DNA of 64,000 bases from Paenibacillus sanguinis 2301083 = DSM 16941. Its GTDB lineage: Bacteria > Bacillota > Bacilli > Paenibacillales > Paenibacillaceae. Under the pieces are notes generated by a model, which was not told the DNA's origin, made no database searches, and saw only the letters and a program-made list of their open reading frames with translations. Where the stretch lies: assembly GCF_000374825.1 (NCBI RefSeq), contig NZ_KB895385.1:62001-126000 (forward strand), written 5' to 3'. Positions 43,871-52,941 of this stretch are shown here, one piece after another (position 1 is the first letter of the stretch; every line of letters starts with the position of its first letter). Both the position numbers and the translations under genes were made by a program.

Positions 43871-44002
43871 ACCGTTCACCTCTCCTTCCAAATTAGCCGT
43901 CTCCTAGCCAAGCCTTCATCGGCACAGACCAGAACATACTAAATAATATGCATAAGCTAGGCAAAAGGTTAAGGCTGGGCGCTTGGCTCCAAATTACAGC
44001 AA

Positions 44003-44046
44003 AAAGCCGCTGCCGAAGCGGATTTCTCCATTTCGGCAGCGGCTTT
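44003..44046 (-). terminator. Terminator after M32 carboxypeptidase
   Basis: Fifteen-base arms AAAGCCGCTGCCGAA and TTCGGCAGCGGCTTT; on the minus strand followed by TTGC after a T run. It may also act on the plus strand. Confidence 0.85.
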
Positions 44047-44098
44047 GTCGTCAGGCTGGTCTCCAGATCAACCAGCGCATTAACTCGGCTAGTTACTT

Positions 44099-45616
44099 TT
44101 AAATTCCATAAATCGCTTTGAATTTTTCTTCCAGATAATCGGCCAGATAATCCGGGTTCAGCTCTTCACCAGTTACAGCCAGAATAATCTCCGACGGCTT
44201 GCGGCTCTTCCCGTACTTATAAATCTTGTCCGTCAGCCATTCCTTGATCGGCTGGAAGTTGCCTTCCGCAATAAAGCCTTCAAACTGTGGCAGTTCCTTG
44301 CGCAAGGTATGTGTAATCTGTGCAGCGTACATATTGCCCAGCGCATAGGAAGGGAAATAGCCGAACAACCCGCCGGACCAGTGCACGTCCTGAAGCACAC
44401 CAAGTCCATCACTTGGCGGAGTCAGACCGAGGTAGGATTTGTATTTCTCATTCCATACCTCAGGCAGCTTGCTGACGGCCAAGCCCTCATTGAACAGCAT
44501 CTTCTCAATTTCATAGCGAATAATGATATGCAGGTTGTAGGTAAGCTCGTCCGCATCAATACGAATCAACGAGTTTTTTACAAGGTTGGCCCCCTGATAG
44601 AACCTCTCCGCAGTCACATCCTTCAGCTCGGCCGGGAAATGCTGCTGCAGGTCGCCAAAATACCGCTGCCAGAAAGGCAAGCTGCGTCCGATCACATTCT
44701 CCCAGAAGCGGGATTGCGATTCGTGAATCCCCATAGATGTCCCTTGGCCGAGCGGCGAGCCCGCCAATTCTTCAGCCACGTTCTGCTCATACAAAGCATG
44801 TCCCCCTTCATGCAGAGAGCTAAAGATCGCACTGGTTACATCATCCTGCTTATAGTTGGTTGTGATGCGCACATCTCCATGATTTATAGTTGTCTCAAAC
44901 GGATGAACGGTCTCGTCGATTCGTCCTGCTTCAAAATCATAACCGATCTGCTCCAGCAGGAAGCGGCTAAACTTCTCCTGCTGATCCTTGTCGAACAACT
45001 GGTTCAGGAATGGAGCCTCCGGCTTGTTCTTGGCAGCCGTGACGGCTTCCACCAGTGGAACCAGGCGAGCCCGCAGTTGGCCAAAGACCTGATCCACCTT
45101 CTCCACCGTCAAATCGGGTTCATACATATGCAGCAAGGTATCGTAGCGGGTCGCTCGCGGCCCCCAGTAATCGATAAACTCCTGCGTCTTATCCACAATC
45201 TGTGTTAAGTAAGGCTCAAATCCGGCGAAATCATTATTTTCCTTAAAATCCTCCCACAGCGTCTCCGCATGAGCCGTCAATTCCGTATACTCCTGGAATT
45301 TCTGAGCGGGAATCTTGATGCTGCGATCATAATCCTCCTGCACTTCCAGAACCATGCGCCGCTGAACATCATCCAGTTCGCCCAGAACGGTGGCATGATT
45401 GAGATAAGAAAGGTATTCCCCCATCTCAGCCGAGGTTTGCAGCTTAAAGGCTTCCGTCGATAATAGGCCGATCGTGGCTGCCCGGGTTTCCGCTCCTTTG
45501 CGCGGCGCTCCCGTACGTAGATCCCAGTTCATCAGGGCTACCGCTTCCTCATATGCGCTAATCTTCTGTAGAAGTGTCCGAAATAGCTCCCACTTCTTGG
45601 CCGTTTCCTGCTTCAT
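44099..45616 (-). CDS. M32 (Taq-type) carboxypeptidase
   Basis: Zinc metallocarboxypeptidase of 505 aa. Metal motif SLHEGGHALYEQN (HExxH type) near residue 260, then GIHESQSRFWEN with the third ligand; the fold is entirely helical. Cytosolic. Start ATG at 45616, five bases after AAAGGTGGGAG. Appears to be a single-gene unit ending at a strong terminator. Confidence 0.92.
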   Translation of the reverse strand: MKQETAKKWELFRTLLQKISAYEEAVALMNWDLRTGAPRKGAETRAATIGLLSTEAFKLQTSAEMGEYLSYLNHATVLGELDDVQRRMVLEVQEDYDRSIKIPAQKFQEYTELTAHAETLWEDFKENNDFAGFEPYLTQIVDKTQEFIDYWGPRATRYDTLLHMYEPDLTVEKVDQVFGQLRARLVPLVEAVTAAKNKPEAPFLNQLFDKDQQEKFSRFLLEQIGYDFEAGRIDETVHPFETTINHGDVRITTNYKQDDVTSAIFSSLHEGGHALYEQNVAEELAGSPLGQGTSMGIHESQSRFWENVIGRSLPFWQRYFGDLQQHFPAELKDVTAERFYQGANLVKNSLIRIDADELTYNLHIIIRYEIEKMLFNEGLAVSKLPEVWNEKYKSYLGLTPPSDGLGVLQDVHWSGGLFGYFPSYALGNMYAAQITHTLRKELPQFEGFIAEGNFQPIKEWLTDKIYKYGKSRKPSEIILAVTGEELNPDYLADYLEEKFKAIYGI

Positions 45617-45734
45617 GACATCTCCCACCTTTACAGGTTAAAATTATTTTATTGCTACTCTTGATGATACTTTTAACAATCCGTATAATCAAATTTTAAG
45701 ATAGAAAATAAGCTAATAAAAGGAGGCAGGTCAG

Positions 45735-46319
45735 ATGAACCAGCTTTATTCGATCCTCGATTTCAACCGCAAATTTGTTGAAGGCAAGGAATACGAGAAG
45801 TATTTGACAGATAAATTTCCTGAGAAAAAAATTGCGATCGTGACCTGCATGGATACACGGCTCGTTGAGCTTCTGCCTAAAGCGATGGACCTTCGCAACG
45901 GCGACGTCAAGTTAATCAAGAACGCAGGCGCTATCATTTCCCAGCCCTTCGGGAGTGTTATGCGCAGTCTCATCGTAGCCATATATGAGCTGCATGCTGA
46001 GGAGGTCTTCATTATAGGGCATACCGGCTGCGGTATGGCGGCCTTGAATTCGGACCGGGTCATTGGCTCTATCCGCGAGCGGGGCATCAGTGATGATGTG
46101 CTGAATACATTGGAGAACTCCGGAATCAAGCTCAAGAAATGGCTGAGAGGGTTCGATAACGAGAAGGAAGGGGTTGTTCAAACGGTCAATCTTGTCAAAA
46201 GGCATCCTCTTCTGCCTGCGGATATCCCCGTGCACGGAATGCTGATCGATTCGGTGACCGGAGAACTCGAACTGATCATTGACGGATACGAGCAGCTGCC
46301 TGCAAACCCGACTTTTTGA
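45735..46319 (+). CDS. Beta-class carbonic anhydrase
   Basis: Converts CO2 and bicarbonate. Zinc ligands Cys38 and His96-x2-Cys99 (VTCMDTRL, IGHTGCGM) with catalytic Asp40-x-Arg42. 194 aa. Good site AAAGGAGGCAGG. The last residues, NPTF and stop, lie inside a copy of the dispersed GACTTTTTGAAC repeat, so the C-terminus may have been set by repeat insertion. Followed by patB after 33 bases. Confidence 0.9.
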   Translation: MNQLYSILDFNRKFVEGKEYEKYLTDKFPEKKIAIVTCMDTRLVELLPKAMDLRNGDVKLIKNAGAIISQPFGSVMRSLIVAIYELHAEEVFIIGHTGCGMAALNSDRVIGSIRERGISDDVLNTLENSGIKLKKWLRGFDNEKEGVVQTVNLVKRHPLLPADIPVHGMLIDSVTGELELIIDGYEQLPANPTF

Positions 46320-46336
46320 ACTCGCACTATAAGGAA
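46304..46336 (+). repeat. Repeat end overlapping the carbonic anhydrase stop
   Basis: GACTTTTTGAACTCGCACT then ATAAGG is the right end of the dispersed repeat family; its TTTTTGA contributes the last codon and stop of the upstream gene, and its AAGG is close to the ribosome site of patB. Confidence 0.55.
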
Positions 46337-46352
46337 GGGATGAAAGCATAAG

Positions 46353-47522
46353 ATGAACTACCATTTGGATGAAAGAATACAGCGACGGGGAACCTGGTCC
46401 GAGAAGTGGGATAAGGGACAGCAATTATTTGGCGATCCCGATGTATTGCCGCTTTGGGTAGCAGACATGGACTTTGCCTGCGCACCGGCCATTGTTGAAG
46501 CTGTTACCGAACGCGGCAAGCAAGGAATTTACGGGTACACGCTGCGGCCCCAAGAATATGTGAATGCCATTACAGGCTGGTTCTCACGCCGGCATGACTG
46601 GCAGGTGGACTCAGCCTGGCTGACAGATGCTCCAGGCGTAGTGCCTGCGCTCAGCATCGCTGTCCAGGCCTTAACTGAGCCCGGAGATGCCATTATTGTA
46701 CAGCCTCCGGTGTACAACCCCTTCTACGATGTCATCCGCAGGAATGATCGGAAGGTTGCCGAGAATCCACTCATTCTGGAGAATGGGCAGTATCGCATGA
46801 ACTATGCCGAGCTTGAAGCCTTGATGCAGGCCGGGGCCAAGCTGCTGCTGCTTTGCAGCCCCCACAATCCCGGAGGACGTGTATGGACCCGGGAAGAACT
46901 GGAACAGGTCGGCAGCCTTTGTGCCCGGTACGGGGTTAAAGTAGTAGCGGATGAGATCCATTGTGATCTGGTCTTCCATGAGTACCGCCATCTCCCCTTC
47001 GCCTCTTTGTCCGAAGCTCATGCCCAGATGACAGTAACCTGCCTGGCTCCTTCCAAGACGTTTAACATTCCGGGCCTGGCTACCGCCTTTGCGGTCATAT
47101 CCAACCCTGAGCTACGGCAGAGGTTCATTGACCGGATGCAGGCCTTGGCCCTCGGTTCAGTTAATTACTTTGGACCTGCGGCAACGATTGCGGCCTATAA
47201 TCATAGTGAAGACTGGCTGGAAGCGGTACTAGAGTACGTGCAGGACAATCGTGACTATACGATAGAGTACCTAACCGCCAATCTGCCTGGTGTGCAGCCG
47301 ATGCAATCAGAAGGAACCTACCTTCTTTGGGTAGATTGCCGGAAGCTTGGCCTCAGCGGGACTGAACTGAAACGACTGATGTATCGCCAGGCCAAAGTCG
47401 CCTTCACGGAAGGTTCTGTTTACGGAACGAACGGAGAAGGCTTTCTCAGAATTAATCTGGCCTGTCCTCGCTCCTTGCTGACAGAAGCGCTGGAACGATT
47501 TGTAGCAGCAGCGGGATGTTAG
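46353..47522 (+). CDS. PatB/MalY-like cystathionine beta-lyase / aminotransferase
   Basis: PLP-dependent C-S lyase of 389 aa. N-terminal LPLWVADMDFACAPAI is typical of PatB/MalY; the NPGGRVW box, DEIHCDLVF aspartate region and LAPSKTFNIPGL with PLP Lys are intact. Cleaves cystathionine or related thioethers; MalY-type side roles in regulation cannot be judged. Co-directional with the carbonic anhydrase, probably an operon. Confidence 0.92.
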   Translation: MNYHLDERIQRRGTWSEKWDKGQQLFGDPDVLPLWVADMDFACAPAIVEAVTERGKQGIYGYTLRPQEYVNAITGWFSRRHDWQVDSAWLTDAPGVVPALSIAVQALTEPGDAIIVQPPVYNPFYDVIRRNDRKVAENPLILENGQYRMNYAELEALMQAGAKLLLLCSPHNPGGRVWTREELEQVGSLCARYGVKVVADEIHCDLVFHEYRHLPFASLSEAHAQMTVTCLAPSKTFNIPGLATAFAVISNPELRQRFIDRMQALALGSVNYFGPAATIAAYNHSEDWLEAVLEYVQDNRDYTIEYLTANLPGVQPMQSEGTYLLWVDCRKLGLSGTELKRLMYRQAKVAFTEGSVYGTNGEGFLRINLACPRSLLTEALERFVAAAGC

Positions 47523-47619
47523 CGTCCCGTTACTCTATTAAAATATGCCAATTCATCCAAGAATCATATTTTTCGTCGACATATGATAGAGTATCCTAAC
47601 AGCAAAGGAGGGATACTAT

Positions 47620-48042
47620 ATGCCAACCCTTATTGATGGCAGAACCTCACAGAATGCCAGCACCGCTGGCTCCATCGCTATCCCGATTCTTGTCATCGAC
47701 ACTCCACAACTATTTGGACAAATTGGCTTGATTACCCAAGGAGCGGTTGGAGTCCCGCGTGTGCAGTTGAAGGGAACAATTGCGCTTCAGCTTCCATTAG
47801 CTCTGGTTGCCGTTACGATCACCGTGGTCAGGGGAACACTTCCAACTGATCCGGTCGTCTATAGCGCTTCGTCTATATTTAACCTTTCTGTACTGGCTCC
47901 GCAGCTTCTCACCTTCTCGGCCAACGATTACAATCCTCCGCTGACCCCCCAGTTAACTTATAGCGCCTTCATATCTTCCAGCTTACTGGGAACGGTTCGC
48001 GTCGGTCCGGAGAACTTTGACGGCATCCTGATCGCCGACTAA
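47620..48042 (+). CDS. Hydrophobic beta-rich orphan, possible spore-surface protein
   Basis: 140 aa, not recognised. Begins MPTLIDGRTSQNASTAGSIA and is dominated by Val/Ile/Thr/Leu with several prolines and no charged clusters, as in trimeric C-terminal domains of exosporium or capsid-like surface proteins. No signal peptide. Ribosome site AAAGGAGGG. An upstream CATATGATA (47580-47588) resembles a sporulation sigma -10 element but lacks a clear -35. It lies next to a methyltransferase and two glycosyltransferases. The spore-surface idea is inference. Confidence 0.5.
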   Translation: MPTLIDGRTSQNASTAGSIAIPILVIDTPQLFGQIGLITQGAVGVPRVQLKGTIALQLPLALVAVTITVVRGTLPTDPVVYSASSIFNLSVLAPQLLTFSANDYNPPLTPQLTYSAFISSSLLGTVRVGPENFDGILIAD

Positions 48043-48115
48043 CATTTTGATTCATCATCCCAAGCCAAGTCCTGGGATAGCTGCATCAGGACTTGATTTA
48101 TCTACCGGTTTCAGC

Positions 48116-48146
48116 AAATAAGCCACTTGTCACAAGTGGCTTATTT
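48116..48146. terminator. Bidirectional terminator
   Basis: Perfect stem AAATAAGCCACTTG / CAAGTGGCTTATTT between the convergent orphan and methyltransferase genes. Confidence 0.85.
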
Positions 48147-48177
48147 CACCTTGCCGTTTCGTTATGTCCGGTAGCTT

Positions 48178-48933
48178 TTAGCCGCCTTGGCTGGCCTCTG
48201 CCTTCTCCTTGCGCAACGTCTTTAATTGCTCCGAAAGTTGCTCCAGTGATTTCTTCCGCCGCTCCATCGCTTGCTGATGCTGCTGCTCCAGCAAAGCAAA
48301 TTGTCGGCAGTCAAACTGCATCCAGGCCATTAGGCTAGGCGCGTCCGGCAGGACACCTCTCTTGAGATGATTGCGTCTGCGAGCGACACAGCACAAGTAT
48401 TTATGCTGCAGCTCTACCTTCTGTATCTCAAAATAGGGATTCATGCAAACTGCCAAGTTCCCGGCATAGAACGTCTGCTTATGATCGTAAAAAGGGTGGT
48501 AGCCGTAAGGCACCGTCACCACCAATGTGCCATTATCCGCCAGCAGCCGATGAGCATGCTCCAGCAGTGTCTCCGGGCGAGCAAAATGCTCCAGAATCTC
48601 ACCCAAAATGATGGAATCAAAATTGCCCTTTCCCTTCCAATCCGTAATATCCATCAGCTTGAATTGAACTTTGGCTCGCACGGAGACGGACTCCTTGGCT
48701 AGCTCCTGACGGGCATACTGGATACTCTTCTCCTCCAGATCGATGCCAGTAACTCGTAATCCTTCCCGCGCCAGCAAGATCGCCGTAATGCCTTGGCTAC
48801 AGCCTACATCAAGCACGGTCTGACCGGTAACCGAACGGCAAATCCAGTGCACCCTAGCCCGGGTCGATTCATGGGATTCCACTGAATTGACCAGACCGTA
48901 ATAACGCTCGCTCACTCGATCATGAATAGCCAT
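48178..48933 (-). CDS. Class I SAM methyltransferase with C-terminal coiled coil
   Basis: 251 aa. SAM motif TVLDVGCSQGITAILLAREG near residue 38, acidic VTGIDLEEKS, motif IV FDSIILGEILEHF, later GTLVVTVPYG. The last ~50 residues form a charged coiled coil (EQLSEQLKTLRKEK). The SAM-EILEHF pattern is frequent in methyltransferases of polysaccharide loci. Substrate unknown. Upstream glycosyltransferase lies 40 bases away in the same direction. Confidence 0.82.
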   Translation of the reverse strand: MAIHDRVSERYYGLVNSVESHESTRARVHWICRSVTGQTVLDVGCSQGITAILLAREGLRVTGIDLEEKSIQYARQELAKESVSVRAKVQFKLMDITDWKGKGNFDSIILGEILEHFARPETLLEHAHRLLADNGTLVVTVPYGYHPFYDHKQTFYAGNLAVCMNPYFEIQKVELQHKYLCCVARRRNHLKRGVLPDAPSLMAWMQFDCRQFALLEQQHQQAMERRKKSLEQLSEQLKTLRKEKAEASQGG

Positions 48934-48973
48934 CTGCCTATCGTCTCCCCTCTCCTCCTCAGAATCTCCTGCC

Positions 48974-49663
48974 TCAGATCATAAATTCCCTCAGCACCTG
49001 CTGGATCTCGGCCGGAGTCAATCGATCCCGCGGTGGAACCTTCTTCTTGGAGGTATTGGTGGCATGCACCACATTTACATAGTTGCGAGGAGTCAGCAGT
49101 TCATGGGGCAGATCAACCACATTGCCATGCGTGCCTCTTCCCGGCAGCTTGATCCGGTAGCCTGACAAATAGTCGGCCGTCTTGTACAAGAAAACGTAGA
49201 ACTGTGGCGAACGATGAAAGGTTGGCGCCATTTCGCCGGCGACGCTATCCCATAAATATCCGTTCTGATTGGTCAAGGCCATCGTGTCCGGCTTCGGCTT
49301 CACATTATACAATTGCTGTACATAAGTACGGTGGTACAGATCGTCTGAATCCAGGCGGGCAATGTATAAATCCTCGCTATCGCCTGCAAAAGCCGAAATC
49401 ACATTTAAACTCTCCTTATTCGTGCCGAACCAAATATTTTTGGGCAGCGGGCTTTGACTCGCCAAAATGTCGGCAACTATCTCCTCAGTGCCAGGTGCAA
49501 TTTTCAATATAGCCATAAAGTTCTGATTGGTTTGCGCCTTCAGAGAACGAAGTGTAAAGTTGCGAAAAATTTCCATCCGGTTCACCAGCCATTCCTTGGT
49601 CAACCGCTGGGGATCAAAACCGAAGGTATTGAAATTGGTCTCAATAATTACCTTTCTCGACAT
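48974..49663 (-). CDS. Putative rhamnosyl-type glycosyltransferase
   Basis: 229 aa, similar to the putative rhamnosyl transferase family (GT-A-like): ETNFNTFGFDPQRLTKEWL at the start, ARLDSDDLYH with the metal-binding DxD, and LTNQNGYLWD. No membrane helix. Start ATG at 49663 behind GGAGGAGAGTGC. Directly upstream of the methyltransferase gene; probably co-transcribed, perhaps making methylated glycan. Confidence 0.72.
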   Translation of the reverse strand: MSRKVIIETNFNTFGFDPQRLTKEWLVNRMEIFRNFTLRSLKAQTNQNFMAILKIAPGTEEIVADILASQSPLPKNIWFGTNKESLNVISAFAGDSEDLYIARLDSDDLYHRTYVQQLYNVKPKPDTMALTNQNGYLWDSVAGEMAPTFHRSPQFYVFLYKTADYLSGYRIKLPGRGTHGNVVDLPHELLTPRNYVNVVHATNTSKKKVPPRDRLTPAEIQQVLREFMI

Positions 49664-49872
49664 GCACTCTCCTCCTTCACCGTTTAAACCACCGGTGTTG
49701 TACTTTATGCTCGAAGTGGCCAAACCGACAGGACGTATGCAGCAATTCCAGCAAAATATAGATCATTGTGTCGGAGCCTATGCAGCAGGCAGGATAGCCG
49801 CACAATAATTTCATCAGCTAGCTACATAGAGTAAAGAGATTTATATGTCTTCATGTGAAAGGATGAAATCGC

Positions 49873-50583
49873 ATGCAACAGGTATTTCTGGAAAGTAAAG
49901 ATTTATTAAAACGCATATCACAGGCTCTCTGGAAAAAAGAGCCTTTTTCTCTGGTACGAATCGGGGATGGAGAGAACCTTGTGTTGTCCCAGGATACGGT
50001 ATGGCCGATAAGCAAAGTTCTGGAAGAACGCTGGGCCATTAAGGCCAGCAAAGGAGAGAAAGGCCTATATTTGCCCAACCTTCCCTTGCGGGATGCGGTT
50101 GCCGCCTCGATTCGGAATGCATCGGTGGTTGGCATACTGCCGTATAACGATAGCTTGATCAAGGCACCAGACTATTTAAAACGGCCGTTAACCGATCAGG
50201 TATTCCGCCATTTTGATCTGAACCCTGTATTGGTGTGCCATGCCGGGATCAACCGTGAACTGGCAGAGATGCAGGAGTTCTGGAGGCTGCTAAAGCAACG
50301 GCGCATTCTAATCGTCACCCGGGAAGCTGAACAACTGCGGCAACGCCTTGAACAACCGCCCTACTCTCTTCATATCGTGAAGTCCTTGCCGTTTGATCAC
50401 TGGGGACAGTATCGGGAGACGATGGACTGGATTACCAGCCATGCAACCAGCTTCGACATCGCCCTCTTCTCTTGCGGGGTGAATGCCGTCGTGCTGGCCG
50501 AGCGGACGATGGCCCTTACTGGAAGAATAGCACTCGATTTCGGCAAAGCCGCTAATATTGTCCTAAAGGGACGGGCCAATTGA
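49873..50583 (+). CDS. GT-D-fold glycosyltransferase (DUF1792-like)
   Basis: 236 aa with the N-terminal signature SLVRIGDGENLVLSQ, in which DGE is the catalytic D-x-E type motif of GT-D glycosyltransferases, followed by SVVGILPYNDS and DIALFSCGVNAVVLA near the C-terminus. Divergent from the rhamnosyl-type gene. Ribosome site GAAAGGATG is acceptable. Sugar donor unknown. Confidence 0.72.
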   Translation: MQQVFLESKDLLKRISQALWKKEPFSLVRIGDGENLVLSQDTVWPISKVLEERWAIKASKGEKGLYLPNLPLRDAVAASIRNASVVGILPYNDSLIKAPDYLKRPLTDQVFRHFDLNPVLVCHAGINRELAEMQEFWRLLKQRRILIVTREAEQLRQRLEQPPYSLHIVKSLPFDHWGQYRETMDWITSHATSFDIALFSCGVNAVVLAERTMALTGRIALDFGKAANIVLKGRAN

Positions 50584-50638
50584 GTGAGGTGGTTCATCTC
50601 AGAAAGCTCGTGATGCACTCTTGGCTGGAAGCAACAAA

Positions 50639-50674
50639 AAAGAAGCGGGCCCCTGGGAAAGGAACCGCTTCTTT
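50639..50674. terminator. Bidirectional terminator
   Basis: AAAGAAGCGG / CCGCTTCTTT stem between the GT-D gene and the convergent MFS gene; T-rich on the plus strand. Confidence 0.8.
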
Positions 50675-50694
50675 AAATTTTTACCAGGTCTTTT

Positions 50695-51942
50695 CTATGG
50701 TAACGGCTTTCCTGCTTCCAGCAGCGCTTTGTTGCGTACCAGGAACAGGGATAAAAATATCATGAGCAATCCCGTGCCGAGCAGCAGCCATTCAATCGCG
50801 AATATATCGGCAATCGGGCCGAAAATCAACATCCCCATCGGCATCATGGACGTTGATATCATGCTGAACACCCCGAAGATGCGACCCATATAGTTCTCGT
50901 CTACCTTCTCCTGGATCATAACCATGGTTGGTGTGTTCAATAGTGGCATCGCTATGCCAAAGATGCCCATGAACACAAGGTAAATCCAGAAATTAGGAAC
51001 CGCCCCCAGCAAAAAAGTACATATACCCATGACTATAGTTGCCAACGTCATAGTATGGATTTTATTGTTCATCCCGCCCCAAGCCGCAATTAATGCCCCA
51101 CCTGCCATCATCCCGACAGAGAATACAATCTCGATGGCTGTCAAACGCCAAACATCTTCGCCAAAAGTACGGGTAACTTGCAGCGGCGTCAGGAAGGATG
51201 CCGGAGCCATAAGGATGAAGAATAGCGCCATGAAGGGAAAGAACGCCCTCAGGTAAGCCTGCTGACCGATATAAGCCAACCCTTGCTTGAGATCGTCAAA
51301 ATATCCCGTAGCAACGTTCTCTGCCGCTTTGCGATGAACCGGGATGCGAAAGAACAGCAGCAGCGTCAGGATTGCGAGGGCAGCCGTGACGACATCGATG
51401 AAGAAGATGGTCTCAATGCTGGCCACTGTCAGCAGAGCCGCGCTCACGATTGGCGATACGAACATGATGATAGCTTGCAGGCTTCCGTTCAGCCCATTAA
51501 CCCTTGTCAGTTTGTCTGCTGGCACAATCTGCGGCAGAATCGCTCCAACGGCCGGGCTCTGCACTCCTGCTCCAAGCGCACGGACAGCGGCGATCACGAA
51601 TAACAGCCACGCCTCATCGTAGCCCGCCAGAAATAGTAGAGCCAGGATGAGCGTTGACAATGCAATCATGCCGTCAGCCAGCATAATCAGCAACTTACGG
51701 TTGTATCGGTCTGCCCACACCCCCGCTACCGGAGACAACAAAAAGGTGGGGATAAAGCCGCAAATGATGTACAAGGTCATCATCATTCCCGACTTCGTGT
51801 TCAGTGTGATATACCACATGATGGCGTACTGAACCAGAGATGAACCAAATAATGAGATAGTTTGGCTGCTAAGGAACAGGATAATATTCCTTTGCCACCG
51901 ATCCGGCGACGGATTGGAAGTTGAATGCTCTGCGTGGTTCAC
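50695..51942 (-). CDS. MFS efflux transporter (MefA/enterobactin-exporter-like)
   Basis: 415 aa with twelve predicted helices. The pattern SLFGSSLVQYAIMWY in TM1 and SPVAGVWADRYNRKLLIMLAD in loop 2-3 (motif A) fits the MFS_3 group that includes Mef macrolide exporters. Probable drug or metabolite efflux; substrate unknown. GTG start at 51942 with AAGGGGGAC. Convergent with the GT-D gene and followed by a terminator. Confidence 0.85.
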   Translation of the reverse strand: MNHAEHSTSNPSPDRWQRNIILFLSSQTISLFGSSLVQYAIMWYITLNTKSGMMMTLYIICGFIPTFLLSPVAGVWADRYNRKLLIMLADGMIALSTLILALLFLAGYDEAWLLFVIAAVRALGAGVQSPAVGAILPQIVPADKLTRVNGLNGSLQAIIMFVSPIVSAALLTVASIETIFFIDVVTAALAILTLLLFFRIPVHRKAAENVATGYFDDLKQGLAYIGQQAYLRAFFPFMALFFILMAPASFLTPLQVTRTFGEDVWRLTAIEIVFSVGMMAGGALIAAWGGMNNKIHTMTLATIVMGICTFLLGAVPNFWIYLVFMGIFGIAMPLLNTPTMVMIQEKVDENYMGRIFGVFSMISTSMMPMGMLIFGPIADIFAIEWLLLGTGLLMIFLSLFLVRNKALLEAGKPLP

Positions 51943-52048
51943 CTTTGTCCCCCTTTATCATAAACAACATATGCTTCATTATAGAATAACCCGCTTCTGT
52001 CTCCAATACTAAAATTTTAATGCTGTTCCCCCTTACATTTCAGAAGGT

Positions 52049-52780
52049 TCAGACTCTTCCCGATATCAGTTCTGCTCTCACGGAGAGAAACCTGCCCAGC
52101 TCACGGGTGGTGATGGCATCCACCCCCATACCTGCAAGCCGCCTCATATCGTCAGCCTCGGACACCGTCCAGACATACACTTGCAGCCCCTGGCTGTGGG
52201 CTTCCTCCAGCAATTCCTGCTGGACAAGCTCATAAGGGAGATTTAACCCGAAGCAGCCAGTCGCCCGACTATCCGCACAAGCATGGGCAACTGCTTTGGC
52301 ATAGCTAACCGTATGGAAGTGAGCAACATCCACATTTAACAGCTTGCGAAGCTGTGGCGCACCCAACTGTGCCTCAAAAGCGGCGGTATAACCGCAACCG
52401 CTCAGAAAGACCTGATCAGCCATATCAAGACGGTCAATCAGCATCGCTAATGGCTCCAAGCAGGCAATCGTCTTTAAGTCCAGATTCATCATGATGCCCG
52501 CATCCTTCACAACAGACAGAAGAGTCTCCAGCAGAAGGGGCGGTGAGATCGCCTCATCCTGTAACTCCTCCAAGCTCATGGCCAAAATACTGCCTTCACC
52601 ACCGTTGTGCAAGCTGACCCTGTCGTCGTGAGCGAGGATAAGCCTTCCATCGCGCGTTACGCGAATATCATCTTCATAAATATCAGCTCCTAGTTCCAGC
52701 GCTGCATCCAAAGAAATCAGGGAATGATCAGGATGCCCCATGCAGCCGGTATGAGCAGTCATCAGTGGAAATTTGTGCAT
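52049..52780 (-). CDS. Glycerophosphodiester phosphodiesterase-like protein
   Basis: 243-aa TIM-barrel of the GDPD family. The usual HRG catalytic motif is HTG here (TAHTGCMGHPD), so the arginine is replaced by Thr; the metal motif YEDDIRVTRDGRLILAHDD is intact. Hydrolysis of glycerophosphodiesters is expected but the missing arginine leaves activity uncertain. No signal peptide, so cytosolic. Confidence 0.78.
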   Translation of the reverse strand: MHKFPLMTAHTGCMGHPDHSLISLDAALELGADIYEDDIRVTRDGRLILAHDDRVSLHNGGEGSILAMSLEELQDEAISPPLLLETLLSVVKDAGIMMNLDLKTIACLEPLAMLIDRLDMADQVFLSGCGYTAAFEAQLGAPQLRKLLNVDVAHFHTVSYAKAVAHACADSRATGCFGLNLPYELVQQELLEEAHSQGLQVYVWTVSEADDMRRLAGMGVDAITTRELGRFLSVRAELISGRV

Positions 52781-52941
52781 GTTATGAAATACCTCACCTT
52801 CGGTCAGAAATACGACAAGAGCTTAAAAGCTCAATTTCTTATGTTACGCAACATCGATGATCTCCATATCATCATAATGTTAAGATTATGTAAATGCTGA
52901 TTCATTTCCTGAGAATAATCCTCTTATAATTGCTTCAATTT

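Noticed and set aside
49690..49808. Small plus-strand frame (33 codons from an internal ATG) between the glycosyltransferase genes
   Set aside because: No ribosome site and no recognisable family; could be a remnant but cannot be supported.
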